Shown here piece by piece: positions 19,268 to 28,196 of a DNA stretch of 64,000 nucleotides. Positions within the stretch are counted from its first letter, which is position 1. Each line of letters begins with the position of its first letter. Origin of the DNA: an uncultured Prevotellaceae bacterium (GTDB lineage Bacteria; Bacteroidota; Bacteroidia; Bacteroidales; Muribaculaceae); NCBI GenBank assembly GCA_900318065.1, contig ONIY01000005.1, positions 34,990 through 98,989 on the forward strand. Direction: 5' to 3'. Below the pieces are notes generated by a model. That model saw nothing but the letters and a program-made list of their open reading frames with translations, did not search any database and was not told the DNA's origin. Made by a program: the position numbers and the translations under genes.

Positions 19268-19958
19268 GATAACCATTAATGGAGTTGAAGTTTTTCCTTT
19301 CTCTTCACGTGAGCAGTTGATGGATTATGTCGACAAGAACAAGTCGATTTTAATAGCCATCAATGCCGAGAAAGTCATGAATGCCACCGACCAAACTCGC
19401 GCCATTATCAATAGCAACATTGGCTATTGCGATGGAGTGGGGGCTGTGTGGGCTCTCAGGCAGAAGGGGGCGAAAAATGTGGAAAAGATTCCAGGCTGCG
19501 AGCTATGGCTCGACATCATTAATCGTTATCACAACGATAAAAGTTTCTATCTGATAGGTGGCAAGCAAGAGGTTATCGACGCTACAGTCAAGAAACTCAA
19601 GCAAGATTTCCCTGGGCTAAATCTTGTGGGCTACAGAAATGGGTATTTGAAGAGTGATGACGAGCGCAATGCCTTGATTGACGATGTTGCGCAAAAGAAG
19701 CCCGATGTGGTGTTTGTTGCCATGGGAAGTCCCAAGCAGGAATTGCTCATGGGCGATATGCAGCAGCGGCACAAGGCTATTTATCAAGGTCTTGGCGGCA
19801 GTTTTGACGTATACACCGGATATGCCCAGCGAGCTCCCAAGTGGTGGCTTGACCATAATTTGGAGTTTGCCTACCGTTTTTTCAAGAATCCCAAGCGCAT
19901 TAAGCGTCAAGCCCCCATCCTTAAACTTGCAATCAAGCTGTTGTTCAGGAAGATCTAA
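19260..19958 (+). CDS. wecG: WecG/TagA/CpsF-family glycosyltransferase
   Basis: A 232-residue GT26 enzyme. Signatures are INAEKVMNA, the catalytic-Asp segment YCDGVGAVWALR, GCELWLDI, FYLIGGKQEV, VVFVAMGSPKQE and GGSFDVYTGYAQRAPKWW, with a basic C-terminal tail (KNPKRIKRQAPI) that anchors the family to the membrane. WecG transfers ManNAcA, and TagA transfers ManNAc, to lipid-linked GlcNAc. With WecB and WecC in the same window, a ManNAc(A) donor is likely. The start overlaps the previous stop by eight bases. No polyprenyl-phosphate sugar-1-phosphate transferase to start the chain is in the window. Confidence 0.92.
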   Translation: MNKITINGVEVFPFSSREQLMDYVDKNKSILIAINAEKVMNATDQTRAIINSNIGYCDGVGAVWALRQKGAKNVEKIPGCELWLDIINRYHNDKSFYLIGGKQEVIDATVKKLKQDFPGLNLVGYRNGYLKSDDERNALIDDVAQKKPDVVFVAMGSPKQELLMGDMQQRHKAIYQGLGGSFDVYTGYAQRAPKWWLDHNLEFAYRFFKNPKRIKRQAPILKLAIKLLFRKI

Positions 19959-19980
19959 TATCATTATAATGCACTAAGAA

Positions 19981-20499
19981 ATGAAAATGCTCAATGCAAT
20001 AGTATTCTATCGAATTGCTCACTGGTTGTACAAGAACCACATACCACTGTTGCCCAAACTGTTCCAGTTGATCATTTTCTTGTGCTATAACTGCAGCGTT
20101 CCTTGCCGCATCAAGATAGGGAAAGGCACGCGGTTTAGCCATGGAGGAATTGGAGTGCTCATCAATAACAGCGTGGAGATTGGTGAGAATTGTGTCATTG
20201 GGACTAACTGTTCTATCGTGGGGCAAACACCTTACAACCACACCCCCAAGATAAAAGACAACGTGTTCATCGCCAATGGGGCGGTGATACAAGGACCAGT
20301 GATTGTGGGCAATAATGTGATTGTGGGTGCCAACGCCGTTGTCACCAGTAGCGTGCCCGATTATGCAATTGTTGCTGGCATTCCCGCAAAGATAATAGGC
20401 GACACTAGAGAGCTTGGCTATGAGATAGGCAAGAGCCAGGCGACCGATTCCACCATAAAGAAAGAACTTAGCTGGGACGATTATAAGAACAATCAATAA
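19981..20499 (+). CDS. Hexapeptide-repeat acetyltransferase, serine acetyltransferase-like
   Basis: A 172-residue left-handed beta-helix protein. Hexapeptide repeats run from about residue 45 to 135: IGKGTRFSHGGIGVLINNSV, IGENCVIGTNCSIVG, IKDNVFIANGAVI and VGNNVIVGANAVVTSSVPD, followed by the usual IVAGIPAKIIG exit. The short N-terminal helical part (MKMLNAIVFYRIAHWLYK) is typical of capsule CysE-like acetyltransferases that O-acetylate a sugar. It is too short for a complete CysE. It is the last gene of the plus-strand operon that begins at wza and faces the wzx gene. Confidence 0.87.
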   Translation: MKMLNAIVFYRIAHWLYKNHIPLLPKLFQLIIFLCYNCSVPCRIKIGKGTRFSHGGIGVLINNSVEIGENCVIGTNCSIVGQTPYNHTPKIKDNVFIANGAVIQGPVIVGNNVIVGANAVVTSSVPDYAIVAGIPAKIIGDTRELGYEIGKSQATDSTIKKELSWDDYKNNQ

Positions 20500-20526
20500 G
20501 TTATACCAATAGCTCCCCACTCCTTG

Positions 20527-21966
20527 TCAAGTAGCCCTGAACTTCTGGGTTACTTTTTTTATTTTTGAGCCTATCTCTTCCTTAAAGTCTTTGGGCAGAA
20601 GCAATAGCAGTATCACTTCGGCAATAATGATATAGATAAAGTCGAAGAAACGGTTTGGATTTAAGTAGAATGGTATTAGGCTGAGTGCAATCATCAGTAT
20701 GGGCACGATGGTGTTTTTCCTGACGCTCAGATTGAAGTATTGCTTTGTGCTGTGCCACAAATACAGTTGAACAAGCAGATTGCCGCAAACGCTAGTCACT
20801 ACCACTCCATAGATTCCAATTCGAGGCACTAACAGATAGTTCAGTACTAGATTTGTGCATAAAATGATAGCTACCGATGGCACCGACGACTTGGTGTCGT
20901 TGGCACACTGATAGGGAATATAGAAGTAGTTAGTTATCGCAATCATTACCCATGCGATGCCCACTGGCAATAAATAGGCGATACTTTGCTGGTAGGCAGG
21001 ACCTATAATGAAAGAGCAAATCTTGATGGTGAAGATATAACCTATCAATACAATGGCGAGCAGGAACACATATCCATTAAAGATGTTAGAGAAAAACTTG
21101 TCACGGTCGCTGCTGTTGTACTGTAGAATTGCATTCTCTTGCCAGGTTTTGTAGAAGATCATTGACAGGATGTTGATGAGTCCTGCCAGTTTCATCGCCA
21201 TGGAATAAATGCCTGCATGCTCAAATCCCAGGAAGTGCTGGATGAACAACCGGTCGCTAACCGGGGGCAACAATCCGCACATCGTCACAGGGATTAGCGG
21301 GAGGCTAAACTTCAAGATATCTTTTGATATTGTCCTGAAGTCGGCCTTAATCCTGAAGAAACGCCTCAAGGTCTTTAGCCTTGCCTCAACAATGACTACC
21401 GCCATGATGCGGGCAAGGATGTTGGCAAGGAAAATGCCTTCAACCTTCATGTCAAGGCACACGACAAAGATGATGCTGAAGATAGTGATGCCTGCCGAGC
21501 CCGAGAGGCCCACAGTGATAAACGCCTTGTTGTTTTCCAGGCCTCTAATCACCTGCGCAACCACTTCATATATTGCCATCACAACCAGCAGCGCCACTGT
21601 ATACCACAAGTATTTGTAAGGGAAAAATAATGATATAATCAGTGCAATAACTGCTGTGGTGACTATTGAGAGGAATAAAGTGCGGTAAACGTAGGTTACA
21701 ACACGGGTGCGATGCTCTTTATCTTTGTTGTCGAGCAGGAACCTGAACGCGCCATCACGCAGTTGCAGTGTCACAACAGGGGTTAGAAGCAGGCATATCA
21801 GCAAGCACAGGTCGAATTGTCCAAAACTGCTCGTGTCTTCAACGAAATAGGAATACAGAGGATACATTGCCGCCGTGAGTAATCTGGAACCCAGATTGCC
21901 TATTGCGTAGATGCCGAAGTCCTTGGCAAACTTCTTGCTGCGACTTTGTTGTTTAACCTCTGCCAT
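20527..21966 (-). CDS. wzx: Polysaccharide flippase, Wzx/PST family (first copy)
   Basis: A 479-residue MOP-superfamily membrane protein with about 12-14 hydrophobic segments. The N-terminus FAKDFGIYAIGNLGSRLLTAAMYPLYSYF matches the first Wzx helix, split by the Gly-Asn-x-x-x-R/K motif. It should flip the undecaprenyl-linked repeat unit to the periplasm. It is transcribed towards the plus-strand operon and ends 27 bases from that operon's last stop, so the two transcripts are convergent. It has its own promoter (21991-21998). A second, different flippase lies at 26663. Confidence 0.9.
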   Translation of the reverse strand: MAEVKQQSRSKKFAKDFGIYAIGNLGSRLLTAAMYPLYSYFVEDTSSFGQFDLCLLICLLLTPVVTLQLRDGAFRFLLDNKDKEHRTRVVTYVYRTLFLSIVTTAVIALIISLFFPYKYLWYTVALLVVMAIYEVVAQVIRGLENNKAFITVGLSGSAGITIFSIIFVVCLDMKVEGIFLANILARIMAVVIVEARLKTLRRFFRIKADFRTISKDILKFSLPLIPVTMCGLLPPVSDRLFIQHFLGFEHAGIYSMAMKLAGLINILSMIFYKTWQENAILQYNSSDRDKFFSNIFNGYVFLLAIVLIGYIFTIKICSFIIGPAYQQSIAYLLPVGIAWVMIAITNYFYIPYQCANDTKSSVPSVAIILCTNLVLNYLLVPRIGIYGVVVTSVCGNLLVQLYLWHSTKQYFNLSVRKNTIVPILMIALSLIPFYLNPNRFFDFIYIIIAEVILLLLLPKDFKEEIGSKIKKVTQKFRAT

Positions 21967-21990
21967 TATACTCTGTTACTATTTTGAATG

Positions 21991-21998
21991 CAAAGTTA
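21991..21998 (-). promoter_or_regulatory. Promoter of wzx (first copy)
   Basis: TAACTTTG on the minus strand matches TAnnTTTG, 25 bases before the wzx start codon. Confidence 0.6.
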
Positions 21999-22062
21999 CT
22001 TGTTTTTTGCTTATTTGTGAAAAAAATGAAGATATAATTGCTTCTTATTGCTCAAGAATGAT

Positions 22063-22070
22063 TACTTTTG
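22063..22070 (+). promoter_or_regulatory. Promoter of the second polysaccharide operon
   Basis: TACTTTTG matches TAnnTTTG; TTG at 22038-22040 lies 22 bases upstream. The element covers the alternative TTG start at 22068, so translation must begin downstream, at the ATG at 22092. Confidence 0.65.
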
Positions 22071-22091
22071 CATAAGTATAAAATAAATCAA

Positions 22092-23051
22092 ATGAAAGTC
22101 TCGGTGCTGGTGCCCGTTTATGGAGTTGAGAGATATATAGGCCAGTGTGCTGAATCTCTCATGGAGCAAACTTACAAAGATGTGGAGTATATCTTTGTGA
22201 ACGACTGTACCCGTGATGATTCAATTGGTCGATTGAACCAGGTGCTCGAGCGTTATCCTGAGCGCAGGATCCAGGTGAGGATAATCAACCATGAGAAAAA
22301 TATGGGGCTTGGCATGGCAAGGCAATCGGGTCTCAATGCCGCCACTGGCGATGCAGTGATTATTGTCGACAGCGACGATTATGTGGCACGAGAGATGATT
22401 GAAAAGCTTGTTGCAAAGCAGCGCAGCACGGGAGCCCACATTGTTGATGCAGGCTATGGCATTGTGAGAAATGGGGTAGTTGATAAAGAACACCTGCCAT
22501 TACCCATTGGCGACAATGCCTATCTGAAGACAATCTTATGCCAGAATGTGGAGCCAAACCGCATCTGGGGGCGACTAATAATGAAGTCGCTCTTTGATGA
22601 GAATGGCATCACCTTCACGCCTGGCGTTGACTACTGTGAAGATTTCTCGGTGTTGCCTCGATTGCTCGTTAACGGCAAGCGTTCGTGGGTTGATGAGTGC
22701 CTGTATTTCTATCGCGACGACAACAGCAACTCCTACACTAACAATATTACCATCAAGAATGCTGTCTCTTTCCTAAAGGCTCAGCAACTGGTGGGGGAGT
22801 ACTTTGTAGCAAGCAGGTATTGGAGTGATTATTCCTGCGCAGCACAAATGGGATGGGTTAACGTGTGGCGGTTTTCTCGTCGCTTCAATGTGGTGAAAAC
22901 GGTTGTTGATGAACATTTTAGCCTGAAACCAGATAACATCATCATCAGTTCTCTATTTGCGATGATGAGAAATTCACGTTTTTCTTACCGAGTGGCTAAT
23001 TTTCTATATCTCACCGCACGCCGCACCTACCTTGCCTTTAACGGCCGGTGA
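22092..23051 (+). CDS. Glycosyltransferase family 2
   Basis: A 319-residue GT-A enzyme with VSVLVPVYGVERYIGQCAES, VNDCTRDDS and VDSDDYVAREMIEK. A late segment VEPNRIWGRLIMKSL and CEDFSVLPRLL follows the same order as the GT2 at 12863. The ATG at 22092 is chosen because an upstream in-frame TTG lies within the promoter box. It heads a second plus-strand operon with the cytidylyltransferase fusion and the cyclodeaminase homologue, separate from the wza operon. It probably adds the sugar that is later decorated. Confidence 0.9.
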   Translation: MKVSVLVPVYGVERYIGQCAESLMEQTYKDVEYIFVNDCTRDDSIGRLNQVLERYPERRIQVRIINHEKNMGLGMARQSGLNAATGDAVIIVDSDDYVAREMIEKLVAKQRSTGAHIVDAGYGIVRNGVVDKEHLPLPIGDNAYLKTILCQNVEPNRIWGRLIMKSLFDENGITFTPGVDYCEDFSVLPRLLVNGKRSWVDECLYFYRDDNSNSYTNNITIKNAVSFLKAQQLVGEYFVASRYWSDYSCAAQMGWVNVWRFSRRFNVVKTVVDEHFSLKPDNIIISSLFAMMRNSRFSYRVANFLYLTARRTYLAFNGR

Positions 23052-23098
23052 CAAGCACAAGAACAAGACTGTAGAAGTAATTAAAAAACAAAGAATAT

Positions 23099-24916
23099 AT
23101 GCAAGCATTGATACTGGCGGCTGGAATGGGGCGCCGCTTGGGAGAGAAAACCCGCAACAACACCAAGTGCATGATTGAGGTTAATGGAGTAAGGCTCATT
23201 GACCGAGTGCTCAATCAGCTCAAGTCGCACGACATAGACCGAGTCGTTATCGTTGCAGGCTATTGCCGTGAGTCGCTGATGTCGCACGTGGGCGATGACT
23301 ACCAGGGGATTCCCATCCACTGGATTATCAACCCCATCTATGATAAGACTAACAATATCTACTCTCTTGCGCTTGCTAAGGATGAGCTTGTAAAAGACGA
23401 CACATTGCTGATTGAGAGCGATTTGATCTTTGAAGATGAATTGCTCCAAATGATTTTTGAAGATCCACGCCCCAATGTGGCACTGGTGGCAAAATATGAG
23501 ACTTGGATGGATGGCACTATGGTGTGTATCGATGACCAGAACAATATCACAAACTTCGTGCCCAAGCAGGCGTTCACCTATGCCAATGTCGACAGTTATT
23601 ATAAGACGGTCAACATCTATAAGTTCAGTAAAGAATTCTCAAGGGGTGTGTATGTGCCTTTCCTTGAGGCTTATAGTGCTGTTATGGGCAATAATGAGTA
23701 TTACGAGCAGGTGCTGAGGGTGATAACGCTGCTCGATAGCGCCAATTTAAAGGCATTGCCCATTGGCAACAAGCGGTGGTATGAAATTGACGACATCCAG
23801 GATCTGGACATTGCCGAAGCATTGTTTGCTCAGGGCACCGACAGGATGAAGCGCTATTTTGCGCGATATGGAGGTTACTGGCGTTTCCCGCAGTTGCTTG
23901 ACTTCTGCTATCTGGTAAATCCCTATTTCCCTCCCATGCGCATGAAAGATGAGCTCAGGGCTAATTTTGATGTCTTGCTCACCGAGTATCCAAGTGGAAT
24001 GCGAGTAAACTCAATGCTGGCAGGCAAGTATTTTGGAGTCTCAAGCGATTATATTATTGTGGGCAATGGTGCCGCCGAACTCATTAAGAGTCTTACCGAG
24101 ACAGCAATCAAGGGCAGTATTGGCATTGTATATCCAACCTTTGAAGAATACCCAAATCGTAAAAATGCCAGTGACATAATTGCCTATATTCCCGAGAAAC
24201 CCGATTGGAAATATGATGCCGATGACTTGATGCGATTCTATGACGACAAGCCCATAGAGGCACTGCTGCTTGTTAACCCCGACAATCCTACGGGCAATTT
24301 CATTGACAAAGCCAGCGTGATGAGACTGCTTGCATGGTGTGAGCAGCGAAATGTGACTCTCGTTCTTGATGAGTCGTTTGTCGACTTCAGCGACGACTGG
24401 GAGACTAACAGCATGCTCGACAATAGTGTGCTGGAACAGCATCCAGGTCTTATTGTCGTGAAGAGCATCAGCAAGTCCTATGGTGTTCCTGGACTCAGGC
24501 TGGGAGTGATGGCAAGTGGCAATGTTGAGCTCATTACCACGATGAAGAAGGATGTGGCAATTTGGAACATCAACTCCTTTGCCGAGTTCTACATGCAAAT
24601 CTTCAACAAGTATGAGCGGCAATATCGAGAGGCTTGTGCACGATTTGTTGAAGAGAGACGTCGCTTTGCTGGACGCTTGCAGCAAGTACCTCACTTGAGA
24701 GTGCTGCCATCGCAGGCCAATTTCTTCACTTGCGTGATTGAAGGTAAATACACGTCGACCGAGTTGACCCAGATGCTTCTGTCAAAATATGAAATACTCA
24801 TAAAGGATGGAGAGACTAAGAAAGGCATGCATGGCACCAACTGTGTGCGCATTGCAATACGCGATCGTGCCGACAATGATTACTTGTGTGACGTTTTAAT
24901 GGAAATTTTTAAATAA
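23099..24916 (+). CDS. Fusion of LicC/PntC-like cytidylyltransferase and CobD/HisC-like PLP enzyme
   Basis: A 605-residue two-domain cytoplasmic protein. Residues 1 to about 240 form a nucleotidyltransferase: LILAAGMGRRLGEKTRNNTK (N-terminal G-x-G-x-R and Lys), IYDKTNNIYSLALAKDEL, LLIESDLIFED and WYEIDDIQDLDIAE match CTP:phosphocholine or aminoethylphosphonate cytidylyltransferases. Residues from about 270 form a fold-type I PLP enzyme: GNGAAELIKSL, LLVNPDNPTGNF, VLDESFVDF, and the Schiff-base lysine in KSISKSYGVPGLRLG. The PGLRLG form resembles phosphothreonine decarboxylase CobD more than HisC. I infer that it makes a phospho-amino-alcohol and activates it as a CDP ester for the nearby LicD. 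An aminotransferase role, as in PntC-AEPT fusions, is the alternative. Confidence 0.85.
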   Translation: MQALILAAGMGRRLGEKTRNNTKCMIEVNGVRLIDRVLNQLKSHDIDRVVIVAGYCRESLMSHVGDDYQGIPIHWIINPIYDKTNNIYSLALAKDELVKDDTLLIESDLIFEDELLQMIFEDPRPNVALVAKYETWMDGTMVCIDDQNNITNFVPKQAFTYANVDSYYKTVNIYKFSKEFSRGVYVPFLEAYSAVMGNNEYYEQVLRVITLLDSANLKALPIGNKRWYEIDDIQDLDIAEALFAQGTDRMKRYFARYGGYWRFPQLLDFCYLVNPYFPPMRMKDELRANFDVLLTEYPSGMRVNSMLAGKYFGVSSDYIIVGNGAAELIKSLTETAIKGSIGIVYPTFEEYPNRKNASDIIAYIPEKPDWKYDADDLMRFYDDKPIEALLLVNPDNPTGNFIDKASVMRLLAWCEQRNVTLVLDESFVDFSDDWETNSMLDNSVLEQHPGLIVVKSISKSYGVPGLRLGVMASGNVELITTMKKDVAIWNINSFAEFYMQIFNKYERQYREACARFVEERRRFAGRLQQVPHLRVLPSQANFFTCVIEGKYTSTELTQMLLSKYEILIKDGETKKGMHGTNCVRIAIRDRADNDYLCDVLMEIFK

Positions 24917-24918
24917 TC

Positions 24919-25881
24919 ATGAAACAAGCTACTTACTATATAGGCCATAGCGAGGTTAAACAATGCGGAATCGGCGCAAAAGATTGTGTTGACATGGTTA
25001 CCCAATCTTTCAAAATGAAGTACCAGTCGCAACTGCCTCCCAAGATTAGTATACATCCACGCAGTGATGATTTTATCAACACTATGCCATGTCTCTTGCC
25101 CGAGAAATATGGCAGGATGGCGGTGAAGGTGGTTACCAGAATTGTGGGTGCCGAACCGGCTCTTAGCTCTACGATTCAGTTATTTGACAGCAACACGGGT
25201 CAACTGCTGGCAATTCTCGATGGTGACTGGATTACTGCAATGCGCACAGGTGCCGTCGCAGCTCTTTCTATAATGACATTCAAGCACTCAACGGCTAATG
25301 TTGTGGGCGTGATGGGGCTGGGCAATACTGCTCGTGCCACTGCTAAATGCCTGATTGCAGCTTGGCAAGGAGGTCCACTCACATTGAGGCTGTTGCGCTA
25401 CAAGGACCAAGCCGAGCAGTTTGCACAGCAGTTTGATGGAGAAAAGGGTGTTGAATGCCAGATTGTAGATACGATTGACAAACTTGTTGACAACTGCGAC
25501 GTGCTGGTATCATGCGTTACTAGTGCTAACGGATTGTTTGTGCCCGACGAGAGTGTATTGAAGCCTGGCTTTTTACTGGTTCCTGTTCACACGAGGGGAT
25601 TTCAGAATTGCGATTTGACCTTCGACAAGATATTTGGTGACGATCGAGGCCATGTGTGTGGGTTCAAATATTTCAACCAATTCAAGAGTTTCCATGAGTT
25701 TAGCGAGGTGCTTCTGGGGCAAGTTCCTGGGCGAGAGAGTGATGACGAACGCATAATATGTTACAACATAGGTTTAGGCCTTCATGATGCGTTCTTTGCT
25801 TCGGTCATCTATGACAGGATTGACAAGACAAATCTTCCTGTTCTCATGATCGACAAGCCGCAAGGCAAGTTCTGGGTTTAG
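24919..25881 (+). CDS. Ornithine cyclodeaminase/mu-crystallin family protein
   Basis: A 320-residue NAD(P)-binding protein. MAVKVVTRIVG, GQLLAILDGDWITAMRTGAVAALS (substrate-site R-T-G-A) and VVGVMGLGNTARATAKCL (Rossmann G-x-G-x-x-A) are family hallmarks. Members include ornithine cyclodeaminase, ketimine reductases, alanine dehydrogenase and SbnB. It starts two bases after the fusion gene and so probably serves the same pathway, for example by handling an amino-acid or imine precursor. The substrate is not known. Its TAG stop overlaps the stop of the convergent licD gene (TTAG). Confidence 0.85.
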   Translation: MKQATYYIGHSEVKQCGIGAKDCVDMVTQSFKMKYQSQLPPKISIHPRSDDFINTMPCLLPEKYGRMAVKVVTRIVGAEPALSSTIQLFDSNTGQLLAILDGDWITAMRTGAVAALSIMTFKHSTANVVGVMGLGNTARATAKCLIAAWQGGPLTLRLLRYKDQAEQFAQQFDGEKGVECQIVDTIDKLVDNCDVLVSCVTSANGLFVPDESVLKPGFLLVPVHTRGFQNCDLTFDKIFGDDRGHVCGFKYFNQFKSFHEFSEVLLGQVPGRESDDERIICYNIGLGLHDAFFASVIYDRIDKTNLPVLMIDKPQGKFWV

Positions 25882-26660
25882 AGCCAGTAGGCCTCGAAAT
25901 CGTGTTGTACCCGTTTCTCTACAGGTGGCAGCGTCATGTAGTCGCCGTAGGTCTTGGTGAGATATTCTTCATATCCCACCATTGTTTTATACAGCTTGCC
26001 CTCAAACTCGATGTCGACATCGCTGGCAATGCACTTTGCAGGGAAGCACCCTTCAATACCAGGGCCAGACTCGCTGAGGTTGCACACTGTCGTCGACTTC
26101 TTGCATCCAGTGACAAGACGCTCAATCTCATTGTTGAGGCTCTTGACTGAGCGCGGCCAGTGCTTGTAGACAATATAAGCAGCCTTGGAATACAATGGGT
26201 TGTTGTTGGAAATCTTGCATCGTCTTATTTTATAGAGTAGATGCTTGCGCTTGAACACCTTTGCTCTTTGCTCTGGTTCATCACTGATGTAATCGACGGG
26301 GAAGATGTCGATATACACACCAATCTCAAATCCGGGCGTCTCGGTCTCAACCATGAGGGTTCTTGTGTCGACCACCTTGGCAAACGTGTAGTAATAATTC
26401 TCTTCATTGTGAGGATTTATTACACGGTAATGTCCTGATTCGCTGGTATAAGACTTAATGAAACGGTCATAGCTCTCGCGAGGCATGTAGAGGTCGATGT
26501 CGTCGTCCCATGGAATATAACCCTTGTGCCTGACGGCGCCAATGAGTGTTCCGCTAGAAAGGAAGTAAGTGATTCCCTTGCGCTGGCAGTATTCATGAAT
26601 GGAATCGAGAATGGATAGTTGTATTGAGCGCAACTCGTTGATGTCGGTGATACGTTTCAT
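25878..26660 (-). CDS. licD: LicD-family phosphotransferase
   Basis: A 260-residue LicD protein with the family core FLSSGTLIGAVRHKGYIPWDDDID, including the metal-binding DDDID. Next come ETPGFEIGVYIDIFPVDYI and the cysteine/basic C-terminal part. LicD enzymes move phosphocholine or a related phospho-alcohol from a CDP carrier to a glycan. The start is set at the ATG at 26660 rather than the in-frame TTG two codons earlier; the ATG lies two bases after the flippase stop. The cytidylyltransferase fusion on the opposite strand is the obvious supplier of the CDP donor. Confidence 0.92.
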   Translation of the reverse strand: MKRITDINELRSIQLSILDSIHEYCQRKGITYFLSSGTLIGAVRHKGYIPWDDDIDLYMPRESYDRFIKSYTSESGHYRVINPHNEENYYYTFAKVVDTRTLMVETETPGFEIGVYIDIFPVDYISDEPEQRAKVFKRKHLLYKIRRCKISNNNPLYSKAAYIVYKHWPRSVKSLNNEIERLVTGCKKSTTVCNLSESGPGIEGCFPAKCIASDVDIEFEGKLYKTMVGYEEYLTKTYGDYMTLPPVEKRVQHDFEAYWL

Positions 26661-26662
26661 GT

Positions 26663-28132
26663 TCAATGATTTTGAGGTTTAAATTTCTTGCCAATGAAAT
26701 CCCAGCACTCGGCAAAGATTTTCACTTTGGCAATTTTCATCACTGCGATATAGAGGACTGCTCCAACAACCACCTTTGCGATGAGAAGTGCCACGTTGCC
26801 CTTAATCCACATGGTTGCAAAGTGAGTGATAGTGAACAGCGCTACTGTGATGAGCAAGAATGGTGCTATGTCCATGATGGCCTCAGTCCATTTCAGATAA
26901 ATCAGGCGACTTGCAACTGCCTGCCATGCTGCCAGCCACACAATAATGAATACTGAATAGACAACAACAATCACGAGGATAGACTGCGAGAAGAAATAGT
27001 AGCACAAGAGGATGAGTCCTATTTGCAACGCTATTTGACCCACGTTGCACCACAGGTAAAGGTCGCTGCGCTTGCAACCAATGGCAAGATTTTGATACAC
27101 TGTGTATAACGGCACAAAAGCACCTGCCACACACAGCACCTGCAACAATGGTATACTGCCGAGCCATTTATCACCAAGCACCACTTCGACAAACTCCCTT
27201 GCCACCAGTGACAAACCAAGCATTACTGGGAATGCCAAGAATGCAGTGAAGCGCAACATCTTGCGAAAGACCCGCTTTTGGCGTTCCTTATCGTCGCTCA
27301 CACTCACTAGCACCGTTTGCACAACTTGAAGCAGTGTGCCGCTCACAAAGGTGTTGGCTTGGGTGTTCCATTTGTTGGCTTGTGTGAAATTACCCACTTG
27401 GGCCATAGGGAAGAAGCGGCCAAAGATGAATGTCAAGATTTGCCCGCACAAGGTGTTGATAATGTTGGTGAAGAGGATGTTCACTGCAAAGCCAAACATC
27501 TGCTTTACTGGCCCGAAATCAATTTTCCACGAAGGTCGCCACTTCACAAAGTAATATCGCCCCAGGTTCAGCATGGTGATGTAAATCACTTGCTGCCAAG
27601 CCAGACTCCAGTAGCGATATCCAGCGAACGCCAGCACTACCCCTGTGCCTCCCGAGCACAGTAAGGCAATGAGATTTATGATTGCCACCTCACGGTTCAT
27701 CATGTTCTTGCTCATGTAGGCAGCATGGGCAATGCCCAGCGACGAAATCAGGAAAGCCAGGAACACAAAACGCGACACGTCAATCAAAACAGGTTCATGG
27801 AAGAAAGAAGCGATTAGAGGAGCACAGAACCACAATATGGCATACAACACCACACTCACAATCACATTAAACCAGAACACAGAGTTATAGTCACGTGCCT
27901 GTGGCGATTTCAAGTTTATCAACGCTTGCGTGAAACCGCTGCTCTGCAGGTTGCCGGCGATGAGAGTGAAAATGGTGAGCACACCCACGATGCCATAGTC
28001 ACCAGGGGTGAGAAGGCGAGCAAGAACCACACCAAACAAAATGTTGAGCACCTGCAGCGTGCCATTGTTTAGCATGCTCCAGAAGAGGCTTTGCTCGGTG
28101 CGTTCTTTTAGTGGTTGTGTGTTATTGTCCAT
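26663..28132 (-). CDS. Polysaccharide flippase, Wzx/PST family (second copy)
   Basis: A 489-residue MOP-superfamily membrane protein. RTEQSLFWSMLNNGTLQVLNI followed by LFGVVLARLLTPGDYGIVGV is the typical first-helix pair of the lipopolysaccharide-biosynthesis flippase branch (RfbX/WzxC-like). It differs clearly from the flippase at 20527. It forms a minus-strand operon with licD and has its own promoter at 28155. A dedicated flippase beside the decoration genes suggests a second, separately exported unit or a replaced Wzx. Confidence 0.9.
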   Translation of the reverse strand: MDNNTQPLKERTEQSLFWSMLNNGTLQVLNILFGVVLARLLTPGDYGIVGVLTIFTLIAGNLQSSGFTQALINLKSPQARDYNSVFWFNVIVSVVLYAILWFCAPLIASFFHEPVLIDVSRFVFLAFLISSLGIAHAAYMSKNMMNREVAIINLIALLCSGGTGVVLAFAGYRYWSLAWQQVIYITMLNLGRYYFVKWRPSWKIDFGPVKQMFGFAVNILFTNIINTLCGQILTFIFGRFFPMAQVGNFTQANKWNTQANTFVSGTLLQVVQTVLVSVSDDKERQKRVFRKMLRFTAFLAFPVMLGLSLVAREFVEVVLGDKWLGSIPLLQVLCVAGAFVPLYTVYQNLAIGCKRSDLYLWCNVGQIALQIGLILLCYYFFSQSILVIVVVYSVFIIVWLAAWQAVASRLIYLKWTEAIMDIAPFLLITVALFTITHFATMWIKGNVALLIAKVVVGAVLYIAVMKIAKVKIFAECWDFIGKKFKPQNH

Positions 28133-28154
28133 TCTCGGTTATTTCAAAATCGTG

Positions 28155-28162
28155 CAAAATTA
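28155..28162 (-). promoter_or_regulatory. Promoter of the second wzx-licD operon
   Basis: TAATTTTG on the minus strand matches TAnnTTTG. A TTTG (plus-strand CAAA at 28183-28186) lies 20 bases upstream, completing a -33/-7 pair. Confidence 0.75.
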
Positions 28163-28196
28163 AGCATTTAATTTGAATAATTCAAACACTCACAAG

